Positions 15,741-23,930 of a stretch of 54,512 nucleotides of DNA are shown one piece after another. The stretch spans positions 1 through 54,512 of the forward strand of contig CAZIRB010000006.1 in the NCBI GenBank assembly GCA_964541695.1, written 5' to 3'. The notes under the pieces are model-generated. The model was not told the origin of the DNA, made no database searches, and saw only the letters and a list, made by a program, of their open reading frames with translations. Source of the stretch: CAZKGE01 sp964541695. Lineage in GTDB: Bacteria; Bacillota; Clostridia; Christensenellales; CAG-138. Every line of letters begins with the position of its first letter. The first letter of the stretch is position 1. A program made the position numbers and the translations under genes.

Positions 15741-16369
15741 CCCGTAAACACCTCGACAATCTCGTCCGGCGATTTCCCGCGCTCGAGCAGGCGGACGACT
15801 CGCTTTTGCTGCGCGCTCGTCAGCGGCGTTTCGCGCAGCGCGTTGATGCGATACATAACCGCTTCCGGCGTGTGGGCCAGCCGCGTCTCCCACTGGGTCA
15901 GCTGGACCTTCTGGATCATGATGGCCAGCGCGAGGTTGAACTCCTCCTCGGTGGGCTCGCGGCCTAAGGAAGCCGCGTACGTCTTGTGGATGAACGCCTT
16001 GCGCTGCTCGTTTTTCCAGCCCTGCAGGTACGGGTCGTAGGTATGGTACACCTCGTCCGTATAGGACCTGAACGGGATCTCCGAGAACAGCGGCAGCCGA
16101 TAGCCGACGATCTCCCACGGCGTGAACACCTCCGGCACGAGCGCGCCGTCGATGAACACCACGACCTGGTAGAGCGCGCCGTGCACGTCGTACCGGCGCA
16201 CCTCGCGCACGTTCTCGATCGTCATCGGCACGGTTGCGCCGCCCGTTTTGTAGCGCACGACCACCGTGTTCCCCGTGGGGAACGACAGCAGGTACAGCGC
16301 GCCGCCGACGAACACAGCCAGCGCCAGCGCGGCCGCGGCGATCAGGACAAGCCAGCGTTTTCTGTCCAT
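15737..16369 (-). CDS. Membrane-anchored or secreted protein with DUF4214-like segment
   Basis: A 210-residue protein. One N-terminal hydrophobic helix (about residues 6-28, after MDRKR) is a signal anchor, so the rest lies outside the membrane. A beta-rich stretch (about 33-95) precedes FIHKTYAASLGREPTEEEF (about 132-150), which resembles the DUF4214 pattern FxxxLYxxxLGRxP, repeated helices follow. DUF4214 segments occur in secreted and surface proteins and do not suggest enzyme activity. It overlaps the 2Fe-2S subunit by 4 bp and is 9 bp from the TIM-barrel gene, so it is part of the same operon. This is unexpected between cytoplasmic enzymes. No strong ribosome binding site is visible. The function is unknown. 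Confidence 0.75.
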   Translation of the reverse strand: MDRKRWLVLIAAAALALAVFVGGALYLLSFPTGNTVVVRYKTGGATVPMTIENVREVRRYDVHGALYQVVVFIDGALVPEVFTPWEIVGYRLPLFSEIPFRSYTDEVYHTYDPYLQGWKNEQRKAFIHKTYAASLGREPTEEEFNLALAIMIQKVQLTQWETRLAHTPEAVMYRINALRETPLTSAQQKRVVRLLERGKSPDEIVEVFTG

Positions 16370-16378
16370 GGCGGTTTG

Positions 16379-17215
16379 TTACGCGGGAAAGCTTCCCAGC
16401 ACGACGTCGCGCGCGGCGGGGATGCCCTGCTCGCTCAGGTACTCCAGTATCACGGGGCCGGTATAGCCGTACTCGGCCGCGAGCCTGCCGTAGAGCGGGT
16501 AGTTGAGCAGGCCCGCTCCGGCCGCGACGAACACGGCCTTGCCGCCAACAATCTTCGTGTCCTTTGCGTGCAGCAGCGCGGCGTCGCGCCCGCAGAGCGT
16601 AAACAGTTCGGTCAAAACTTCGTCGGCGCGGTCCGCGGTTTCCGGGCAGATCAGGTTGGCCGGGTCGAACACGAGCTTGAGGTTGTCCCTTTGCACCATG
16701 TCGAGTATGCGACGCATGCTTTTCGGGTCCTTCGTCATCTGCGCAAAATGCGGCTCGATGCCGATCGTGACACCGAACCCCGCCGCGTAATCGCAAAGCT
16801 CCGTCAGCGCGGCGGCGACGCGGTCCCAGGTCTCGTCCCTGTAGTTGTCCGGGTGGTCGATCCAGCCGTTTTCGGGGTGCGCGCTGCCGGTCTCCGTAAC
16901 CACGATCCTTGTGTCGAATTTCGGGCACAGCGCGACGTACTTCTTCAGCTCCGCAAGCGCCGCTTCGCGCGCGCCCCCGCGCGGGCTGGCCAGGTTCTGA
17001 TAGCCGCACAGACCCGCAATTTCCACGCCCTCGCGCTTAAACGCCGCGCGGATTCTTTCGCAGAGCGCCTCGTCGGCAAGGTCCGTTGTGCTAAGCTGTT
17101 TGCCGTCGAACGCAAACTGCAGCTGCACCGCGGCTAAACCATTTTCACGGATCTTTATCGCCGTCTCCTCGACGCCGTATTTTGTCAGCATGGAATTGAA
17201 TACGCCGATCTTCAT
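16379..17215 (-). CDS. Sugar phosphate isomerase/epimerase-like TIM barrel (xylose isomerase-like)
   Basis: A 278-residue AP-endonuclease-2/xylose-isomerase-like barrel. Metal-site residues typical of the family are visible: IGIEPHFAQM (about residue 150, Glu), LVFDPANLI (about 182, Asp), LLHAKDTK (about 213, His and Asp) and VILEYLSE near the end (Glu). The family includes hydroxypyruvate isomerases, tagatose and allulose epimerases and inosose isomerases. The start is ATG 17215 with GGAG eight bases upstream; an earlier in-frame ATG at 17239 lies before this Shine-Dalgarno site. It sits between the SDR and the DUF4214-like gene. With the SDR it suggests processing of a sugar or sugar-acid moiety. 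Confidence 0.85.
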   Translation of the reverse strand: MKIGVFNSMLTKYGVEETAIKIRENGLAAVQLQFAFDGKQLSTTDLADEALCERIRAAFKREGVEIAGLCGYQNLASPRGGAREAALAELKKYVALCPKFDTRIVVTETGSAHPENGWIDHPDNYRDETWDRVAAALTELCDYAAGFGVTIGIEPHFAQMTKDPKSMRRILDMVQRDNLKLVFDPANLICPETADRADEVLTELFTLCGRDAALLHAKDTKIVGGKAVFVAAGAGLLNYPLYGRLAAEYGYTGPVILEYLSEQGIPAARDVVLGSFPA

Positions 17216-17290
17216 CTGTTCTTCTCCTTCAATCGACATTCCCTGTCGGCCGGGCCACTTGTCCGACCCGCGCCAAACCCTGCCCGCCGC

Positions 17291-18064
17291 CTAGCGCAGC
17301 GTGTACCCGCCGTCGACCAGCAAGTTCTGCCCGATCACATAGTCCGACGCGGCGGACGAGAGGAATATCGCCGGGCCGACGATGTCGATCGGCTGCGCGA
17401 TGCGGCCGAGCGGGATCAGCGCGTTCATGTCCGCCACCGCCTTGGGGTTGTTGTCGAACATACCGGCCGTCAGCGCCGTGCGCACCATGCCCGGGCTGAT
17501 GCCGTTGACGAATATGCCCTTGCCAATCCACTCCACGGCCAGCGCCTTCGTCAGCTGGATCAGGCCGGCCTTGGCCGCGGCGTACGGGCTGCCCGTGCTG
17601 CCGCTCTCGGACTGCGTGACCGTCGTGCCGGACATGGAGCAGATGTTGACGATCTTGCCGCCGCCGGTCTTTGCCATGCGCAAGCCGCCCTCGCGGCAGC
17701 ACCAGAACACGCTGTCCAAAAAATGCCCGAGCACCGCGCGCCAGATATCCTCGGTCATGTCGAACGCCGAGGCGTACGCGCCGATGCCGGCCGCGTTGAT
17801 CAGAATGTCCAGCCTGTCAAAATAGCCGTCGACCCTGGCAAACATCGCCTCGACATCGGCTTTTGTCGAGATGTCCGCGACGAGCACGTCGCATTTGCCG
17901 CCCTCGGCGCGGATCTCGGAGGCGACTTTTGCCGCGTTTTTCTCATCGATGTCCGCCACGACAATGCGCGCGCCCTGCCACGCAAGGCCCTTGGCGATGG
18001 CGCTGCCGATGCCGCCCGCGCCGATGACGAACGCGTTTTTGCCGGTGAGATCAAACAGGTTCAT
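17291..18064 (-). CDS. Short-chain dehydrogenase/reductase, gluconate 5-dehydrogenase-like
   Basis: A 257-residue classical SDR. The cofactor loop is GAGGIGSAIA (about residues 16-25), with Asp39 at the end of strand 2 suggesting NAD rather than NADP. The NAAG-type loop is NAAGIGA (about 90), and the active site is Ser (ICSMSG) with SPYAAAKAG (Tyr and Lys, about 158). AAAAGGAAGG precedes the ATG. Upstream, 87 bp away, is the ABC permease; downstream, the TIM-barrel gene. It probably oxidises or reduces a hydroxyl of the imported compound. The substrate is unknown. Confidence 0.88.
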   Translation of the reverse strand: MNLFDLTGKNAFVIGAGGIGSAIAKGLAWQGARIVVADIDEKNAAKVASEIRAEGGKCDVLVADISTKADVEAMFARVDGYFDRLDILINAAGIGAYASAFDMTEDIWRAVLGHFLDSVFWCCREGGLRMAKTGGGKIVNICSMSGTTVTQSESGSTGSPYAAAKAGLIQLTKALAVEWIGKGIFVNGISPGMVRTALTAGMFDNNPKAVADMNALIPLGRIAQPIDIVGPAIFLSSAASDYVIGQNLLVDGGYTLR

Positions 18065-18151
18065 GGGAGTACCTTCCTTTTATAAATATAATACTGGCTG
18101 TCCCGGGCCGCGGGCAACCCCGCCGCCGGGCAAACAAACGTTTTTTTACCG

Positions 18152-19242
18152 CTACTCGAGCTCCTTGCCCTCGCGCACATACGGCACGCCGATCACCGAC
18201 GGGTTCGTAAAGCGGAACTTCGCGATGACGACCAGCACGAGTATCGTCAGCACGTACGGCATCATGACCAGGAACTGGTACGGGATGTTCAGGCTCAGCG
18301 CCTGCAAGCGAAGCTGCAGCGCGTCCACGAACGCGCCGAGCAGCGCGTTCCACGGCTTCCAGCGCGCGAACACCACGAGCNNNNNNNNNNNNNNNNNNNN
18401 NNNNNNNNNNNNNNNNNNNNNNNNNNNNNNNNNNNNNNNNNNNNNNNNNNNNNNNNNNNNNNNNNNNNNNNNNNNNNNNNCACGAACGCGCCGAGCAGCG
18501 CGTTCCACGGCTTCCAGCGCGCGAACACCACGAGCGCGATGGCAATGTAGCCGCGGTTGGACGACATGCCGTCCGAGAACATGCCCATGTTGAGCGTCAG
18601 GTACGCGCCGGCAAGGCCCGCCAGCGCGGCGCCGAGCGCCCACATGGCGTAGCGGAGCTTGATCACGTCGATGCCCATCGTGTCCGCGGCCAGCGCGTTG
18701 CCGCCGACGGCGCGGATCTTGAGTCCGAAATTCGTCCGGAACAGCACGAAGTTGGCGAGCGGCACCATCAAAATAGCCGCGTAGGCGAGCATGTTCTGGT
18801 TGAACAGGAACCCGACGATCGGGATGTCGGACAAAACCGGGATGGCGAGCTTGGCGAGCATCTGCACCTTCGTCGGCACGAGCGTCACGCCGACGATATA
18901 GCGGTTGAAGAATCCCGTGGCGCCTATGGCAAAGAAGTTGAACACCACGCCCGTGATGGCCTGGTTGGCGTGCATCTTGAGCGTGATCAGCCCCATAAAC
19001 AGCCCCACGGCCACGCCGAGCGCGACGGCGACAAGCAATCCGACGTAGGCGCTGCCGCTGTACAGCGCGCCCATGAAAGCCGCAAAGCAGCCGAGCAGGA
19101 TCATGCCCTCGATGCCCATGTTCAGAAGGCCCGAGCGCTCCACGAACACCTCGCCGAGCGTGGCGAGCAGCAGCGGGATGGCCAGGGCGTAGCTGCCCGA
19201 GAGCAGACCCGTGATAAAGTCGATCGTTAGCACTTCACGCAT
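18152..19242 (-). CDS. ABC transporter permease, BMP/nucleoside type (interrupted by artificial gap)
   Basis: A membrane permease of the YufQ/NupC-like family (BPD_transp_2), partner of the permease at 19258-20367. Hydrophobic helices run throughout; ERSGLLNMGIEGMILLG near residue 40 and the GLKIRAVGGNALAADTMGI loop (about 170) are family hallmarks. The reading frame is broken only by 100 N (18381-18480) flanked by a 55-bp duplicate. Removing 155 bp restores one frame of 311 residues ending at 18152, so the gene is probably intact. The start is taken as ATG 19242, nine bases after GAGAGG; ATG 19248 is only three bases from it. It imports purine nucleosides or related heterocycles with the ATPase and lipoprotein encoded upstream. 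Confidence 0.85.
18326..18535. repeat. 55-bp exact duplicate flanking a 100-N gap: assembly artefact
   Basis: Bases 18326-18380 and 18481-18535 are identical and bracket a run of exactly 100 N. This is what results when two contigs with overlapping ends are joined by a default-size gap instead of being merged. Deleting one copy and the Ns restores the permease reading frame. Confidence 0.92.
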
Positions 19243-19257
19243 ATCCATGTACCTCTC

Positions 19258-20367
19258 TTACTGCCCGGCGCATTCCGCGTCCAGGCTCCGGCCGTTTGCC
19301 GCCGCCCTGTCGTCCAGGTATTTACGGACGCGCTTGTACACGTACCCGCTGATGATCCAGAAGAACACCGTCACACCCTGTATCAGCGACGAGAGCACGC
19401 TGGGCGTGCCGACCGTGCGCTGCATGGCGTCCGCGCCGACCGTCAGCGCGGCGAACGCGATGGCCGCCACGGCGATGGCGAACGGGTTGCGCTTGCCCAG
19501 GTGCGAGATCACGATGGCCGCGTAGCCGTAGTTGCCCGTCACGGTCTCGATCATGCGATAGTGGATGCCGGTCGCCTCAAACGCGCCCGCGATGCCGGCA
19601 AAGCCGCCGGAGATCAGCATCGCGCTGATCATGATCATCGACACCGGCATGCCCGCGTAGGTCGCCGCCTTGCCGCTTAAGCCCACCGCCGTGACGCGGT
19701 ACCCGTAGGTCGTCTTGCGCACGAGGAACCACACGACGAATATCAGCGCGAACGCGACCGCGATACCGACGTGTATCTTCGTGCCCTTGATCAACTGCGA
19801 GAGCTGCCAGTTCTCGGTGAACATTTTGCTCTGGTGCAGCGGGGACTCCGGGTCCCGCAGCGGCGAGCTGACGAGCCACGAGACGATGCCCGCCGCGACC
19901 TCGTTGAGCATGACCGTCATAACGACCTCGGACACGCCGAACCTGGTCTTAAGATACGCGACCGGCAGCACCCAGAGCATGCCGCAGATGAAGCCGGACA
20001 GGATGATCAGCACGACGGCGATCAGCTTCGGTGTGCCCGCGGGCAAAAACAGCGCCAGAATCGCCGCGCCGAACGCGCCGGCGTACATCTGGCCCTCGCC
20101 GCCGATGTTGAACATGCTCGCCCGCGAGGCGACGGAAAAGCCCAGCGCAACCAAGAGCAGCGGCGCGGCGCGCGAGAGCGTCTCGCTGATGTTGTACTTC
20201 GAGCCGAACGCGCCGCGGAACAGCGCGCCGTAGGCCTCGCCCAGGTCGGCCTTGTACAGAATAAGCAAAAAGCTGCAAGTAATGGCCGAGAGCAGCAGCG
20301 TCATGGTCAGCACGCTGACGTTCTCGAGTACGCTCCTATAGCGATAGTTGCCGTCAGTTTTCCGCAT
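19258..20367 (-). CDS. ABC transporter permease, BMP/nucleoside type
   Basis: A 369-residue inner-membrane permease of the YufP family with about 8-10 helices. The motif ASMFNIGGEGQM (about 83-94) is the coupling region shared with nucleoside and simple-sugar importers, and TTYGYRVTAVGLSGKAATYAG (about 215-235) is the cytoplasmic loop. The ATG has GGAGGAGGG upstream and overlaps the end of the ATPase gene by 14 bp; 9 bp separate it from the second permease start region. Order binding protein, ATPase, permease, permease is standard for this transporter class. Confidence 0.92.
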   Translation of the reverse strand: MRKTDGNYRYRSVLENVSVLTMTLLLSAITCSFLLILYKADLGEAYGALFRGAFGSKYNISETLSRAAPLLLVALGFSVASRASMFNIGGEGQMYAGAFGAAILALFLPAGTPKLIAVVLIILSGFICGMLWVLPVAYLKTRFGVSEVVMTVMLNEVAAGIVSWLVSSPLRDPESPLHQSKMFTENWQLSQLIKGTKIHVGIAVAFALIFVVWFLVRKTTYGYRVTAVGLSGKAATYAGMPVSMIMISAMLISGGFAGIAGAFEATGIHYRMIETVTGNYGYAAIVISHLGKRNPFAIAVAAIAFAALTVGADAMQRTVGTPSVLSSLIQGVTVFFWIISGYVYKRVRKYLDDRAAANGRSLDAECAGQ

Positions 20368-21895
20368 GGCAGGTTCCCTCCTCCGGCTGTACGCCGGCCA
20401 TCAAAAGGCCGATGCGGTCTAGATCCAGCGTATCGTCGTTTTTGACAATGTCCATGATCTTTCCTCTGAATATCACGGCGATCCTGTCGGACAGCATGCG
20501 GATTTCCTCCATCTCCGTGGAGATTAAAAGCACGCCCGTGCCGTAGGAGCGCGTGGCCAGGATGCAGCTGTGCACGTGCTCGATCGCGCCTACGTCCAGC
20601 CCGCGCGTCGGCTGCACGCAGACCATCACCTTGGGGTTGCGGTTTAGCTCGCGCGCGAGGATCACGCGCTGTAAATTGCCGCCGGAAAGCAGCTCCGCGC
20701 GCATGTCGACGTTGGCCAGCTTGATGTTGTATTCCTTGCGGAGCCGCTCCGCCTGTGCCGCCGCCTCGCGCTTTTTCATGAGGAAGCCCCTCGCGTACGG
20801 CGGCCTGTTGAAGTCGCGCAAAATCACGTTGTCGCAAATCGACAGCTGGCCGATCGCGCCGACGCCGTTTCGTTCGGAAGGAACGAAGCTCATCCCAGCG
20901 CGGATGCGCTGCGCCACGGAGCTCTTGGAAACGTCCCTGCCGCCGAGCAGGATGCGGCCGCTGCCGCGGCGCATGCCGGTGACGACCTCCGACAGTTCCG
21001 TCTGTCCGTTGCCGTCCACGCCCGCGATGCCCAGTATCTCGCCCGCGCGGATATGCAGCGAAACCTCGTCGAGCACCTTGCGGCCGTACTCGTTGTACAG
21101 GCTGATGTTCTCCAGGTCCAGCACGTTGTCGCGGCTGAGCTCAACCTCGTTTTTCTGGAGGCGGAACACGACGTCGCGCCCGATCATCATCCGCGAAAGC
21201 TGTATCTTATCCGTGTCCCGGATGCATACCGTATCGATCAACCGCCCGGCCCTGAGGATGGAGCATACATCCGCAAACTCGAGGACCTCCTCGAGCTTAT
21301 GCGTGATAAATATGACCGTCTTCCCCTTGTCCACCATAACCCGCAGGACGCGCAGCAAGTCCGTCGTCTCCTGCTTGGTCAGAACCGAGGTGGGTTCGTC
21401 CAAAATCATGATCTCCGCGCCGCGGTACAGCGCCTTGATGATCTCGACGCGCTGCTGCTGGCCGACGGACAGCTGATAGATATAGGCGTTCGGATCGATC
21501 TCGAGGCCGTAGGTACCCGCAATCTCGAGGACCTTCTCCTTCTGCCGCTTATAGTCGATCACCGATTGATTGCGCGAATCGCCCGCAATGATGTTTTCCA
21601 GCACCGTCATCTGCGGAACGAGCATGAAATGCTGGTGTATCATGCAGATGCCGTGCGCGATGGCCTGCTTGGGGGACGTAAACTCCACCCGCTCGCCGCG
21701 CACGTAGATATTCCCGGACGTCGGTCTGTACAGCCCGTACAGGATCTTCATCATCGTGCTCTTGCCGGAGCCGTTCTCGCCAAGCAGAGCATGCACCTGC
21801 CGGCTGTGAATGTCCAATGTGATATTGTTGTTCGCGACGTTTGTCCCGAACCTTTTTGTCAGGTTTTCCACCCTGACGATACAATCGTTGCTCAT
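20354..21895 (-). CDS. Double-domain ABC ATPase for BMP/nucleoside-type importer
   Basis: A 513-residue ATPase made of two tandem ABC domains. Domain 1: Walker A GENGSGKST (about residue 38), signature LSVGQQQRVE (about 143), Walker B MILDEPTSVL (about 163). Domain 2 (from about 260): degenerate Walker A GVDGNGQTEL, signature LSGGNLQRVI (about 398) and QPTRGLDVG. A weakened second nucleotide site is normal for the simple-sugar and nucleoside subfamily (Mgl/Rbs/YufO). It energises the two permeases downstream. A hairpin separates it from the lipoprotein gene. Confidence 0.93.
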   Translation of the reverse strand: MSNDCIVRVENLTKRFGTNVANNNITLDIHSRQVHALLGENGSGKSTMMKILYGLYRPTSGNIYVRGERVEFTSPKQAIAHGICMIHQHFMLVPQMTVLENIIAGDSRNQSVIDYKRQKEKVLEIAGTYGLEIDPNAYIYQLSVGQQQRVEIIKALYRGAEIMILDEPTSVLTKQETTDLLRVLRVMVDKGKTVIFITHKLEEVLEFADVCSILRAGRLIDTVCIRDTDKIQLSRMMIGRDVVFRLQKNEVELSRDNVLDLENISLYNEYGRKVLDEVSLHIRAGEILGIAGVDGNGQTELSEVVTGMRRGSGRILLGGRDVSKSSVAQRIRAGMSFVPSERNGVGAIGQLSICDNVILRDFNRPPYARGFLMKKREAAAQAERLRKEYNIKLANVDMRAELLSGGNLQRVILARELNRNPKVMVCVQPTRGLDVGAIEHVHSCILATRSYGTGVLLISTEMEEIRMLSDRIAVIFRGKIMDIVKNDDTLDLDRIGLLMAGVQPEEGTCHAEN

Positions 21896-21936
21896 ACGAA
21901 ACTACCACCTAAACGCTTAATCCGTGCTCCCGGTTG

Positions 21937-21976
21937 CCCGGTATGCCGCCGGACATCACGACGGCGGCATACCGGG
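21937..21976 (-). terminator. Hairpin between lipoprotein gene and ATPase gene
   Basis: Bases 21937-21951 pair perfectly with 21962-21976 (15 bp, 10-nt loop). It sits in the 131-bp spacer after the substrate-binding lipoprotein. No T tract follows on the minus strand, so it is likelier a transcript stabiliser or partial attenuator that raises binding-protein levels over membrane components. Confidence 0.6.
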
Positions 21977-22026
21977 TCTTTGCGAAGGGCTAAATCAAAT
22001 GCGATTTAACCGCTGTTCCGCATTGT

Positions 22027-23091
22027 TTACTCGGAGATCTCGGTCTTGGGCTCGATCACGAGCTGGCCGGAGATGATCTGATCCCGGACCGCCATCACTT
22101 CGGTCGCGATCTCGTCGGGAACCAGCCCGTGGAAATCGCTGATGTCGCACACGCCGTCCGGCATGCCGAGCGAATACGCCTTGCCGGTGAACTGGCCCGC
22201 GCGCACGTCGTTGATGATGTGCTCGATGTACACGCCGATGTTGATGATGGTGCTCGTGAGCACGAGGTCGGGCGCGATGGAGTTCTGGTCGGACACGTCG
22301 CCGAAGCAATAGACGCCCTTGTCGATGCAGGCCTGGAAGCAGCCCAGCGCGAGGCCGTCGCCGCGGCCCATGATCACGTCGACGCCCTGCTCAAACTGCG
22401 CCAGAGCGGTCTGCATGCCGAGCTCGATGTCGGACCAGGAGCCGGTCCAGGCATACTTGACGTCGATGTCGGGGTTGACCGAGCGCGCGCCCTCCTTATA
22501 GCCTTCGAGCGCGGTGATCATGGAGGCGTTGTCCATTGCGGAGATGAAGCCGATCGTGTTCGTCTTCGTCATCTTGGCGGCGATCATGCCGCAAAGGTAC
22601 GCGGACTCCTGATAGGGGGGATTCAGGGTGGCGAGGTTGTCCATGGTCTTGTAGCCGGACGACCAGATGAACGCGACCTCCGGATACTCCGGCGCGACCT
22701 TCATCAGATAGTCGCCCTGGTCGAAGCTCAGGCCGACGATCATGTTGTACCCGCGCTCGCAGTAGTCGCGGATGGTCGCTTCGCAGTTCGTCGTATTGAC
22801 GTTCTCAATGTAGTCGGCCTGAACGTTCTCCACGTTCTCGTTGAGATAGATAGAGCCGTAGTATCCGCTGGCGTTCCAGCCGGCGTCGCTGATGAGGCCG
22901 GGCAGGAGCAGGGCTACCTTATAGGGCTCTTCCGCCGGGGCGGGAGCTTCCGTCACCGCGGGCGCTTCGGTCGCCGCCGCGGGGGCCGCCGTCGGCTCCG
23001 CAGCGGGCGTGGTTGTGGCGGGCGCCGTCGTGCAGGCAAGGCTGAATATCATGCCGAGCACGATTGTCATGATGATGAGTCGTTTTTTCAT
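22027..23091 (-). CDS. BMP-family substrate-binding lipoprotein
   Basis: A 354-residue lipoprotein. The signal peptide has lipobox FSLAC with Cys20. An Ala/Pro/Thr/Glu linker (about 21-56) follows, then a BMP/PnrA fold (KVALLLPG start, GLISDAGWN, GLSFDQGDYL, GRGDGLALGCFQA, DVSDQNSIAP). PnrA-type proteins bind purine nucleosides; others bind autoinducer-2-like sugars or deoxy sugars. The binding-site residues cannot be assigned reliably by eye. AAAGGAAAAAAAAC precedes the ATG. With the ATPase and two permeases downstream it forms a complete importer, placed in a catabolic operon that hydroxylates heterocycles, so a nucleobase or nucleoside ligand is the best guess. Confidence 0.93.
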   Translation of the reverse strand: MKKRLIIMTIVLGMIFSLACTTAPATTTPAAEPTAAPAAATEAPAVTEAPAPAEEPYKVALLLPGLISDAGWNASGYYGSIYLNENVENVQADYIENVNTTNCEATIRDYCERGYNMIVGLSFDQGDYLMKVAPEYPEVAFIWSSGYKTMDNLATLNPPYQESAYLCGMIAAKMTKTNTIGFISAMDNASMITALEGYKEGARSVNPDIDVKYAWTGSWSDIELGMQTALAQFEQGVDVIMGRGDGLALGCFQACIDKGVYCFGDVSDQNSIAPDLVLTSTIINIGVYIEHIINDVRAGQFTGKAYSLGMPDGVCDISDFHGLVPDEIATEVMAVRDQIISGQLVIEPKTEISE

Positions 23092-23191
23092 GTTTTTTTT
23101 CCTTTCGCATTTTCTTTTTATGCATAGGCCTAGATGCCGAATGCAGTCATGCTACCTGGGAATCTTCATGCAGCGACTACTCGTATGGGAT

Positions 23192-23212
23192 GGCGGATCC
23201 CCCCGATCCGCC
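23192..23212 (-). terminator. Short hairpin upstream of lipoprotein gene
   Basis: GGCGGATC (23192-23199) pairs with GATCCGCC (23205-23212) across five C residues, in the 137-bp spacer between the flavoprotein genes and the BMP lipoprotein gene. No T tract follows. It may partly separate the two transcripts. Confidence 0.4.
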
Positions 23213-23228
23213 GGGACGACGATTCGAT

Positions 23229-23906
23229 CTATATCTCCCACTCCGGGCGGGAATCGCCGACGATCTCGCGGCCGGCCTTGAGGATCTTGGCGACCTCGGC
23301 CACGCGGCGGCCGACGCCCTTGACGCGCTCGACGCCGATCGGGTCGTCGAACTCTTTGGGGAGCTTGTCGGACGACCAGACGCACGCGCCGCAATAGTTG
23401 CCGGCCGGACCGCCCGTGGGCAGGATCTCGTTGACGAGGAAGAAGTTGTTGATCATGGCCACGGTGGTCTCCTGGCCGCCGTGCCGCGTGCCGCCGATGG
23501 CGATCGAGCCGCCGACCTTGTTCTGGTGGATGCCGCGGTAGACGCGCCACAGCGGACGGAAGCGGTTGAAGAAGATGTTCAGCATGGGCGTGACGTTCAT
23601 GTCGTAGACCGGCGAGGCCACGATATAGCCGTCCGCGGAGAGCCACAGCTTCATCAGCTCGTCCATGTCGTCGTGGAAGGGCTTGCAGTAATGCTCGTAT
23701 TTTTCGCCCGGGGTAAGCTTGAGGCAGGCCTCGCACTGGATGCAGTGCTTGATGTCCTTGGTGTGCAGCGGCAAAAACTCTGTCGTCACACCGGGGACCT
23801 TCTCGGCCTCCTCCAGGGCGATTTTGGTCAGATGATCTGTCAGGCCCTTCCGCGGGCTGCCGGACACGCCAAGGATTTTGACCGTTACGTCGTTGGGCTT
23901 GTACAT
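23229..23906 (-). CDS. Flavodoxin-fold iron-sulfur flavoprotein-like oxidoreductase (paralogue 1)
   Basis: A 225-residue NADPH-dependent FMN reductase-family protein. GVSGSPRKG (about residues 13-21) is the FMN phosphate loop, and SPVYDMNVTPMLNIFFNR (about 98-115) and GGTRHGGQE (about 138) shape the flavin site. Inserted cysteines CIQCEACL with a fourth Cys about 13 residues later resemble the compact [4Fe-4S] motif of iron-sulfur flavoproteins, though spacing is C-x2-C-x2-C-x12-C rather than the classical shorter final gap. AAAAGGAG is eight bases from the ATG. It is the last of three tandem relatives, after the Mo subunit and before the transporter. It probably carries electrons. Confidence 0.85.
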   Translation of the reverse strand: MYKPNDVTVKILGVSGSPRKGLTDHLTKIALEEAEKVPGVTTEFLPLHTKDIKHCIQCEACLKLTPGEKYEHYCKPFHDDMDELMKLWLSADGYIVASPVYDMNVTPMLNIFFNRFRPLWRVYRGIHQNKVGGSIAIGGTRHGGQETTVAMINNFFLVNEILPTGGPAGNYCGACVWSSDKLPKEFDDPIGVERVKGVGRRVAEVAKILKAGREIVGDSRPEWEI

Positions 23907-23930
23907 CGTCGTCTCTCCTTTTACATGTTG

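Noticed and set aside
18152..18643. Separate small gene at the 3' end of the permease
   Set aside because: It is the tail of the same permease, shifted out of frame by a 155-bp gap artefact.
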